A stretch of DNA of 64,000 nucleotides from Owenia fusiformis (taxonomy: Eukaryota > Annelida > Polychaeta > Sabellida > Oweniidae), in NCBI GenBank assembly GCA_903813345.2, contig CAIIXF020000005.1:39249375-39313374 (forward strand), given 5' to 3'. A program made the position numbers and the translations under genes. The notes under the pieces were generated by a model. It was not told the DNA's origin. It was given only the letters and a program-made list of their open reading frames with translations, and did no database searches. Shown piece by piece: positions 42,201 through 54,200 of the stretch (position 1 is the stretch's first letter; each line of letters begins with the position of its first letter).

Positions 42201-45200
42201 AGTTAGCGAGCTATATCCACCGATATTGCCCGATTACCCCGATATAGCCCGCTTACCTCGTTTTGATATTAGATTTCTTTAATAACCATGATAATATCAT
42301 GACGTCACGTCATTGATACAAAGTAACCATGGGAACAAAGGCATGTAATACATCAGTTATGTCACTATGACGTGAAATATGCCTTCGTTCTTGCCCAAAT
42401 ATAGAGCCTCCCAAGGTCGGCCTATATTGGGAGAACTCAGGCATATTTCACGTCATAGTGACATAACCTCTAAAAACGGATCATCATTTGTTTAGCCAAA
42501 CTTGATGCAGGCAATTCAATTACCTCACCGAAATTTCACAGAAGTATTTATACTGTATACACCCGCAAGGATGTCATGTAAAACCTTGTAAATAATATTT
42601 TATATAAGAAAAATAAAGCTGGATTGAACTGAATATTTATTCAGACATTTTTTAACTAAACAGTCGAAATGAAGTTCAGAAGTAGCAATATACCTCATTC
42701 AGCCTATTTCTTTTCCTCGTCTTTCACTTCCTTTTATTAGTTCACATGGTGAGCTTTTGCAATCACTCACTTGTCCATCTGTCTGTCTGTCCGTCCGCCC
42801 GTCCGTCCGTCCTTCCATCTGTCTGTCCGTCCGTCAACAATAGTGGCACGTTTTAAAACCTCTGTCGATAGGATTCCTGTTTTAAGTTATTTCTGTTCAA
42901 CATCAATACAGAAAACTCCCCTATGACTTCTGCTTCAAAAGCTCGCCTATTTTCAAAATGGCTGTCACTTTTGTCTCGCGAAATTCACTTTTGACCCTTT
43001 TCCTAGCTTTACAAATAATTTCAGGTGTCCTACATTGTAAAAATCCATGTCAATGTAAAGGGTAGATATATGAAATAATTTTGTTACAAGAAATCAGCGA
43101 AAAATTATATCCATTTTTTTATTTTCAGCCATTTTAGTTAACATTGATTTGTCTATCTGACTCGCGAAATCCACTTTCCGTCAATAACAGTGGCACATTT
43201 TAAAACCTCTGTCGATAGGATTCCTGTTTTAAGTTATTTCTGTTCAACATCAATACAGAAAACTCCCCTATGACTCCTGCTTCAAAAGCTCGCCTATTTT
43301 CAAAATGGCCGCCATTTTTGTCTCGCGAAATTCACTTTTGACCCATTTCCTAGCTTTACAAATAATTTCAAGTGTCCTACATTGTAAAAATCCATGTCAA
43401 TGTAAAGAGTAGATGTATTAAATGATTTTGTTATGAAAAATCAGCGAAAAATTATATCCATTTTTTTATTTTCAGCCATTTTAGTTAACATTGATTTGTC
43501 CATCTGTCTCGCAAAATCCACTTTTGTACCATTTACCTTAAACCCTGTGTCGATAGGATTCCCGTTTTAAGTTAATTTTGTTCAACATCAATACAAAAAA
43601 CTCTCCTATGACTCTTGGTTCAAAAGCTCGCCTATTTTTAAAATGGTCGCCATTCTTGTTTCGCGAAATTCACTTTTTGCCCATTTCCTAGCTTTACAAA
43701 TAATTTCAGCTTTCCTGCATTGTAAAAAGCCATGTCACTGTAAAGAGTAGTTGTATGAAATAATTTTATTACAAAAAATCTGCAAAATATTATATCCGTT
43801 TTATTATTTTCAGCCATTTTAGTTAACATTGATATGTTCATCTATCTTGCGAAATCCTCTTTTGGACCATTTCCTTAAAACCTCTGTTGATAGGATTCCG
43901 GTTTCAAGTTATTTTTGTTTAACATCAATACAGAAAACTCCCCTATGAATCATGGTTCAAAAGCTTGCCTGATTTCAAAATGGTCGCCATTATTGTCTCG
44001 CGAAATTCAATTTTGGCCCATTTCCTAGCTTTACAAATAATTTCAGGTGTCTTGCATTGCAAAAAGCCATGTCACTGTAAAGAGTAGTTGTATGAAATAA
44101 TTTTGTTACAAATAATTGGCAAAAAATTATATCCGTTTTTTTCAGCCATTTTACTTAGCATCGATTTGTCCATCTGTCTCTCAGTCAGTCCAAAATAGTG
44201 GCAAGTGGCTTGAAATAATTTTGTTACAAAAAATCAGCAAAAATTATATCCGTTTTTTTTCTGTCACCATGTGAGCCCAGTACCCACGGTACTAATTTTT
44301 TCATACATACTTTAAAGTTCAAAAAGGTTAGGAAAAAAGTAGCATCCTTGATTAAATCCTTTTATTCGGTTCCATGTTCAGTATAGAGTAAATTTTGATT
44401 TATGAACATCTAATGTTATTTCAGTGAGAGGTTCTTAGCAAGATTGACGAGAAATGGCCTCCCAGTGAACCATGACAAGATATACAACTACTGTGCCTTG
44501 TTTACAGACCTGAGCAATGATGACCTACTTTTAGACATGTACCTTGTGGCACATATATACAGGATAGGTAATGGTTCTTAAGCCAGAATATGATTGCAAC
44601 ATTACTATATTTATTACTCCACCAAACAAAGTTTGAGTCGGGGTATAGAGAAGCCTTCCATTTTTCCCTTGTCTATCCTGCGATAACTCCATGTTGGTTG
44701 ACAGATTTGGTTCAAATTAACATATACTTATCTAACCAGAGAAGTTGCTACTTTGTTATTTCTTAATCCTAGCATTAAAAGTTAAATATGAATGTTATGT
44801 TTTATTCAGAGGGATTTGCTACTCCATGGTGTTGCTGTTTTCCAGTTAGCGATGTTTCATTTTTTGACAATTCTGCATGAGATTTACCCAGATTAAACTG
44901 CACTTTTAAATAAGTATATTTGCTTTTTCCAACTGTAAACCACTTCTTTGTCATGCAGGTAAAATGCTTGTGGAAAAAGAGGGTAGTAAATCTAAAGTTC
45001 CCCTGAAGACATATCGTCGACCATATGGTTGTGCTGTGGTTCACATTCAGGAGGTTTTGCTTGGAAATGCCCTTATTGAAGAAAACGAAGATGGGAGAGA
45101 GTTGCAGATGAAAGTATATGTGTAAGTATATACCTGTAGTCTTATATTTATTAGTATATAGTCTTATATTTGTAAGTACATAGTCGTATTAGCAGGTGAG

Positions 45201-48200
45201 CTATCTGGCTATTGCAATCACTCACTTGTATATGTTAGTATAGTCTTGTATATGCAAGTACATTGTGATTTGGCTTAATTTTAATCAATTTAATTTAATT
45301 AATAATTTACATGTCTTTGTGGAAACTATATTGTGAAAATTACCATTTCAAGTTCCTGGAACTTTTATAATAGTAAAAAATATGAATTTCTTTTCAATTT
45401 CATGGGGGTTGGTCACACCAAAAGGGTCCCCTCCAATATGTTACGTATCAAATAATTTGTATTCTTGTGTTACAGGGCACATAAAGAGGAGGAATTTCCT
45501 CAAATCCATGAACATATCATTAAGAAGCAAAGCGGGAAGTACAGCCTGTCCTCAGCCCAAACTAATCTTGGTAAGCAACTCAACAATTTTATTTGGAAAA
45601 AGATGGTGTAACTCCATCAGTTGGGATTTCCTGTTTAATTTGTTAATCTATAAGCTAATTAATGAAGGCTAATTACGTGGTATATATTTGAGATGTATCA
45701 GGTTAAGTTGAACTCATTAGTTTACTTACGGTTTCATTTCGCTTTATTGGTAATGTTAATATCTGTACTTGGTACTTAGTACTTGAGACCATTTTAATTC
45801 CAATTAATTGAAATATTTTCCACCATAATGTATAAATATCTTCATAAAAATTTGAAATGTTAACCATCTTATTAGTTATGCGTAATATAATCAGGAAAAT
45901 TAAGTAAAAATCCTCATCTTAGAATCCCCTTCCCTTAAAATCAGAAATACCATTTAATTGTGAAAATAAAATGCAAGTGAAAATAATGTGTTGTACATTA
46001 AATTAATTTCCAGGAATTGTTGTTTCTATCTCGATGCACCATGGAGAACTGGTTGATGTTCAGAAGGCCAAGCCTATCATATTTACCAGAGGAGTTGCAA
46101 TGGTTAGAAAAATGGGATTTTCTGATGTCATTATGCCAGGTTAGTTGTTATCAGAAACATTTCAAACAACTCTAGTATCAATCGTAGAAAATCAAATGTA
46201 ATTGTGTAAAAAAATTATAAGATGAAGTTACTAATTTATTATCAAATTAATAAGCATGTACATTACATGTACGATGAAATTCTCTTCCATGGTCCAACTT
46301 TTTTTGTGGGTGGTGTTTAGCTGTTGGAGTTCGGCTGTTTGCATTCAGTGATCTGTTACAAATGGCAGGTAGTGAAATTTTGCATGTTAATGCCTTGTTG
46401 ATTTATACAAAGATAGCAAGTGTGTATAATGTTTTCAGGTGATGTTCGTAATGACCTATACCTCACCCTGTCTCATGGTGACTTTGATAGAGGTTCCAAA
46501 ACATCTTCCAAGAACATTGAGGTCAAAGTGACCGTTTTAGATAAAGATGGTGCTATTATAAAAGTAAGTTACTTACATGATCGTGAATGTAGATTACAAG
46601 TGTGAATGTTCTCATGTGAGACAATTGTGTCAAAATAAAATATGGTATTTTTTTAACCAGTGGAAAGATATATTTTGCAGCAAATTTCACGAAACGATCA
46701 AATACAGTTTTATATCAGATATTTCAGAAACATATGACTAGCACCCTTTCACGATGGAACATAAGAAAGTGGATATGATTTGCTACTTTTGCCTGTACAA
46801 ATATCATATCCATTAGTGGATAAAAATCATATCACTCATAAATCATATGATATCCTCTGTATTGTCTTTTCAGGATTCCATCCACTATGGTGCAGGGGAG
46901 AACCCATGTAGTGAAGAATATTACTCCACTGTGTTCTACCACAACAATGTACCCAAATGGAATGATACAATAAAGCTCACTGTGCCAATTGACAAATTCT
47001 ATGGCTCTCACTTCAGACTGGAGTTCAGGCATTGCTCAAGTAAGATCTCTTGTATTAATATATATTAATATATCGCATGATATATACACAGCCAATATGC
47101 AACAGTACCATACGGTACCGTTTTGGCAATGATACCGTAGTGTACCAAGAAATATGGTACCGTACGGTACCGTAGACTAAAATGTACCGTGAACACTGTG
47201 CGACACCATACTCCAACGGTACCGTATGGTACTATACTCTTAATATACCATTAGATACCATGATTTTACAATGCGGATTTGGGGTGTAGTAGGCCGATGG
47301 ATTTTTCAACAAAAGATGTTGATTGTTGAGGAGAGGTTAAACTACACATTTTAAGAGAATTTGTGTGTGAATGTGTTGAATTAGGGTCCTCTAGGTATAT
47401 TTTTCCTCCTGTAGTATCTACTTCTCCGAATGTATATAATAGGTATAAGGAAATCAGTTGTGATCAGGTAACTGAAAACAACAATTGAGAAAGGAATAAT
47501 AGGGAATAGTAAACTCTTAGAGTCATGGTATGACACATTCATGTACAGGTTCTCTTAAAATGTGCAGCTTAACCTCCCATATGTCTAAGTTTTCTAACAA
47601 CTGTTGATTGGTTGTGTGTGCTGATAAGCATACTCATTCAAAACACATGTAATTGAAAAATAGCAAACAACAAGGTTCTAATAATAGTTGATTATTCAAT
47701 GTATCATTGTTGTACCTTTTTTTTAGCCAAGAGTCCTGAAAAGAAGCTGTTCTCATTTGGCTTTGCTAAGCTGATGAATGAAGATGGAACTACAATGAAA
47801 GATGGATGCCATGAACTCTACCTCTATAAGGTGTGTCTTTTATTTTAACTAAACTAGTATTATCCACTTTAACATGAGAAGTATAAAGGTAGAATAGCTT
47901 GATTACCAATGTAAAATAACCAAAGAAATATAGGTACAGCGTAAAAGGATGTCCCATAAGGTCATTGAGTAGTAACACCTCAATTGTTTTGTTGTATTCA
48001 AAGGAAAATCATCATATTTCATGTAATTTTCAGTTATCAAATTATGCATAACAGATACTCTCTTATATCTACTAATGGATTTTCTTTTATACACATACAG
48101 ACAGAAGATGTGTCGAAGCTGAAGTCAGTAGACTATTACATCGACCTTCCATTTATGCAAGACAAGATTGAGCTGACTGCTGGTGGGAGTCAGGGAAACA

Positions 48201-51200
48201 CATTCTTCCAACGAGCAACTAGGGAAACAATCACCATAGAAACCAAACTCTGCTCAACAAAACTCACTCAAAATGGTAAATTTTGAAGCATTTGATGTTA
48301 TCTGACACCATTATACAGGGTGTCCCAAAAAAAGGAAACCAGCAATAGATTGCTTATTTCTCAAATATGAATAATGATAGGAAAATTTCACAGCTACCAT
48401 CTGGTAGATTGTGATGTCCTCTTTCTTATGATACCAAAGTTGTCTATTTTCCTTCACGGATGACTGAGTTATAAGGGATTTAAGTGACCATGTCGGAAAT
48501 GAGTTTGTACCACTTTCAGCCAAGTCAATTTCACCATCATAACAAAGTGATAAGTAACAACAAACATCAGAATCTATTGCTGGTTTCCTTTTTTGGGACA
48601 CACTGTACAATATACGAAGTATAATATCGAAGATTGTCTTAGCATCTATCATATATCTATAAATTTGCTTTCCTTTGTTCGTATAGATTATAATGCTGAT
48701 AAAAATCCATGCTTTTTGAAATTGAAAAACATAATGGCTAATCGCCTGTTATTGTTTCTGTAGTTGATCTTTTGGGATTTCTAAAATGGCGGAGTGAACC
48801 TGAAAGTGTGCAGCTGACACTGGAGAAGTTAAGGATGTTAGATGGGCAGGAGAAAGTCAAGGTACTCAATTATTTGTTTGAAAAATATGTAATTATGTGA
48901 AACAAAAAGAACGAACAATAATGCAGGAAAATCACTGGATGTAGGGCTAAAGTAAATAAAAAAATGTTTTGGATATATATTTCCTTGTCTGTTTTAGAAT
49001 TCAAAGTAAAATCAGTGATTCAGCACACTTGGGAAATGAATAAACTGTGATCATAGCATATTCCATCTACTTGATGTTTGAAAAATAAAAAGGTTTTCTA
49101 CAAACAAAATAATCCTAAACATAGATTTTTACAACATTACACTGTATAAGGAAGAAGTATTTTCCAGTAAATCATCAATTTTTGATTGTATTTCAGTTCC
49201 TGCAGGATATCATGGATACGCTGTTTTCTATGTTTAGTCTTGAGGAAAACAGTGTCAGTCCAAAGGCCAGCCAAGTCTTCCAAACTCTGGTAAGATTTAC
49301 CCTCATAAAGGCCCTATCCAAAGTTTGAAAATATTGTTAAATCAACCGGACATATTTGTCATAATGCAAGAAATGTTTGACACATAGTTTTGAATAAATT
49401 AACTTTTTGTTGATCTGAATTATTCTTGTTTTCCAGGTATCTATATTTGGGTTACTGGAGGATCGCAGATTTGAACATTTCAAACCAGTTATGGATGCTT
49501 ACATATCAAATCACTTCTCAGCTCCTTTGGTCTATAGGTAGGTATTTATACAATTATTCATCATATGTAGGGTCTTTAAAGTACCTGCTTATCTGCCAAT
49601 GGTCTTTGCAAAGTGTATTCACTTTTTAGTAGCAGGGCATCAAAACATCCTATTAAAATAATTGAAATGGAATGTTGCAGTTGTAATTCACATTTTTTAG
49701 TTGTACTTTGTGTGTTTTAGTTGCTATATACTTCTTTCAGTTGTAATTCACACATTTCAGTTGTAATTGATGTGTTTTCAGTTGTTATCCACAAGTTTTA
49801 ATTGTAATTCCCATGTTTCAGTGACCTATTGAACTGTTTGAAGGACCAACTTGATGGCATAGATGCTGCTGACAGCAGACCTGAGACTGGTCAGGTTACA
49901 TTTCAGGTAATATGATACATTACTACTCTTTTACTACATGGAAATATTTACTGTGTTATGGTCTCACTATTGTTGCTGAGCATAATTTCAAATGAAGTTT
50001 AAAAAGAGTTAAACTTTTATTAAAATTATTGCCAGCGGAATAATGAGACATTAAAGAAATAATTCTCTGTCAGATTTATGAAAATAGCCTATACACAATA
50101 TGTGCAAATAATAACTAATCCCGATATTTTTTCAGTTGTCCGATTTAATAAAGATTACGTTGTGTGGAATCATCATAACCTTAAAAAAGTCATATTGGTA
50201 AAATTAGAGAAATTAAAAGTTAAATGATATACATGATAAATATCCATCTTTGGTATGTTCATTATACTTCAGTATTTTACTTTTTAGGTGCTTGAAAATA
50301 TCTTCAAGCTGATTGTTAAATCCAGAATACTATTTACAAGGTACTCCTTTAAAATACACCTTTGTATTATTTTAACCTGTTGAATACAAGAACATTTTTC
50401 ATTATTATTATGCTTTTGCCATAATGTTTGATGTTTTGTTCGGTAATATTACTGAAAACTATTACTATATACATGTATATTACTATTTTGTGTAAATTGA
50501 ACTTTATGTGTAAGTAAGAGTCATTTAGTTAAACTGTATCAATATAATGTATGTAATGTAATATATAGACGAATAAAATATTTTTAATAATAATAATAAT
50601 TATTAATAATAATTTAGTGAGCCATTCTGTGAAAGATTAAGATTCCAGATGATAACAGATGAACAGAAATCAAACCCCTAAAAACAACTTTAAATTATAT
50701 ATTTTAAATTATGTTGCAGGGCTTCAGGAGGCAATGTAGATGAGGAGTTTAAGATAAAACTCTACCAGGTGTTCAACTCCATTGGCAAAGTCTTGTTTCA
50801 TTCCACTGATGCAGCACCATTCTCTAAAGCCCAGGTATGAAATTTCTTTAAAAGTTTCATTAATGAAAACTTAGAAGTATAGAGTCATTGCTGCTTAAAT
50901 GGAATCACAAAATAAGTTGAAAGTTTTCAAATCTAAGATCATTTGTGCAATAGTTATGTATACAATGAAATTTACTCATTTGATGTTGTTTCTAAATTAT
51001 TGCTGATTACAACCTCAGTTTTCAATTGAATTATTCAAGATAGTAAATACAATTAGATTTCACAAATCAGTTTGATAATATTCTGCATGAAACAGACCCT
51101 TAGCTATTTTGACTGACAGCCATCCCCCAGACCCCCCTCCCGCCCCCATCCATCCTTCAAATAATACATATTTTACAGGTTTGGGGATATTGCTACTACA

Positions 51201-54200
51201 AAAATATAATCTTTGTATTTCAGTTATTACTGGTTGAAAACATAGCCTCTATACTTCCACATCTGGCAGAGGTATTAGATCGCACTGAGTTGAGCAAATT
51301 AGTCAGTGACACAATCCAAATGATTCCCAAGGATTGTAGTTCAAAGATTAATCGTGCCAAACTGCAGTGTATGAGTGACATAGTGAATGGCGACATATTT
51401 AAGTATTCAGGTAAGTTGCTGTGGTGTGGAAAGATATAATAAGATATACTAGAGTGGTAAACTGACTAATAATTCTACATTCCACATGAAAACATGTATG
51501 CTCTAGAGAGCTAGAGTTCCCCAGGGAGAGGTGTTTGCGATAGGGCTCCCCAGGGAGAGGTGTTTCTGAAGGGGTTTCCCAGGGAGAGGTGTTTCCGATA
51601 GGGTTCTCCGGGGAAAGGTGTTTCCTTAAGTGTTCTCCAGGGAGAGGTGTTTCCGAAGGGGTTCCCTTGGGAGAGGTGTTTCCTTAAGTGTTCCCCGGGG
51701 AGAGGTGTTTCCTTAAGTGTTCTCCAGGGAGAGGTGTTTCCTTAAGTGTTCTCCAGGGAGAGGTGTTTCCTTAAGTGTTCCCCGGGCAGAGGTGTTTCCT
51801 TAATAGATGTTCTCAATGTAAAGGTGTTCTCATTAAGACTAATTTTACTGCATTTGTTAAATAACCTCGAGTATGAATATTCATTTTGAATCTGTCTTCT
51901 GTATCTTTAATGGTATCTCATATTTTCAGAACCACGTGCAATAATTCAAATTATGGTGCTAGGACAAATAAAGCGGTGCCTCATCAACAAGCAAGATCTT
52001 AAACCATGTGCAGCACTGCTTGGGGACATGCTCACAATATTCCATGATATCAAAAAGGTAATGCTATTTGAGTTAATACTGGAGTTCAGTTCACGTAAGA
52101 GGTCTGATGCGTTTTGGCTCTCTTAACACCCCCAGAACTAGAGTGAACACAGTCAAATTCAAAATATGGTAATTAATATCTTAAATGATAAACCACACTA
52201 AAACTGGGGGCCAAACTCTTTCTTTAAAAAATTTGGAGATAATAACAACAGCGGCACCCCTCCTTGAATCAAGATTATTTTCGCAGATTTAGAGTATAAA
52301 TAATAGTTTGTGATATATTTTCTTGACATGGCTATTCCAGGCTGAATGTATTGACAGCAGTTTACGGAGTGTAGTTACAGTTCTCTTAGATGTCTTGGTT
52401 CAGACAATTATAGCTGTAGACAGGACAAGTGAAGCTGCTGTAAGTATTCCGTCTGCTAATTCTGTTGCATTATGGGTAGAAGTATTCAGACAATCATAGC
52501 TTTGTTCAGACAGGAAAGGAAACACCATACAAAACAGTACAGCTAGTAGTCTGCTAAATTGATAGTGCAATTGATATTCCTCCAATCTCATTGATGCATT
52601 ATAGGTAAAAGTAAATGAAGATTTGTTCCATTCAAACAATTATATAGCAGCAGGCAAGCACAATGCTGAAGTCAGTATTCCAAATGCTGATTTTGTGCAT
52701 TATTATAGTGCGCCTTGTCTTTGTTCAGTATTAATGTATTTATAATATATCTAAATTCTGTGAGAGTCTATTTATATTGTGTTATATATAAAACATTTGC
52801 TTACAGGGCCGGCTAATTTCATGTCTTATCTCAATGTTGAGACTGATGTCCCCCAAGCACTACACGGCTGTGATAGAAGGATATATTAATAGAAAGCCAC
52901 TGAAGGTATGTATGTGTATTGGTGTGTTTGAGGTATATATGTTTATTGGTGTGTTTGGGGTAGGGGTCACACGGTTAACCGTGGCTTGCGGTTACCGCGG
53001 TTCATACCTCCACGACGGTTAGCTCGCACACAATCTTGAAAACCGCGGTTCTTGAAGAACCGTGACATTTTCAGTTTCACTTCAGAAAAATAAAAATGTA
53101 AACTCGGAATTAAACTCCATTTCAAGCTTTCGTGTAATACCAATTAACTAAACATCGTCTGGAATCGTTAATCATCATGCAATAATGCGAACCATACCTG
53201 ATATTTACGACGATCTTCTGATATAGACGGCAGATAACAAAAACAAAAGGAAAATGTTGATAAATTTCACCGGCATATTGACCCGGAAGTGACCTACGCT
53301 AAAGGTGTCACTCCTGTAAATAGCACTTCCGGGTAGGACAGTGTTTTTTAATACTTTAAAAACGAAGCCATGCCAACTTCAATGGTGTGTATAGTAGGTT
53401 TAAGTGTCTGCAATGTGGCCATTTGAGGTATGTCTGTAAAGCTGAGGCCAAGTACTTTCTAAATGTGCCATTTTAAGAAAAAAATCGCAAGAATATAGTC
53501 CCGTAAACTGGAACTACTTTATTCGTTAATTTTCATCGGTGAAGCAGGGATTTTACCTAAAAATGAGTCCCTATGTTGGCGTAGTGATATTTAAAAATCG
53601 AGACGCAAACCCTATGTTAAATATAGTGTCAGGATGAAGGTTATGTATAGGGGAACGCAGAAATATAGTCATTGTATGGGCTAGTTCGTTCGAAAATGGC
53701 GATATGTACCCCCGAACTTGAATTTTGTGATTTTTTCAATATTTTTCAATGATTTACCGTAGTGACACCTAAACATTTCGCGCAATTCTATTGGTTGATA
53801 GAACAGTATACTGTAAAAAGCCGAACGCCGAATGCATTGAATTTGCGAACGAGTCACGTTCTGTGTATTACGTTCGCCTTTGATCCATGTTGAGTCCTGA
53901 CAAAGTGTTGAACTTAAGTTATATTTCTAAAGAAAACATTTATTCAGTTTAGTGAAGTACTGTGCTAATTTTGCCAACAGTTGACAAGTTATTTTATGTG
54001 TTGAAAAAACTTGAACATCAAACAAGAAGATCAACACAGTGAACACACAGATATTTTGGGAGGGAGGGAGGTATAAAAAGACTGAACAAACAAACAAACA
54101 TTGTGTGAAACTGGATACTTACAATACTGAATACAATAAAACACTGTGACACACTTAGTATGTTTTCTGATTTTCGGATCAATTTCATATATTTTTGCTA

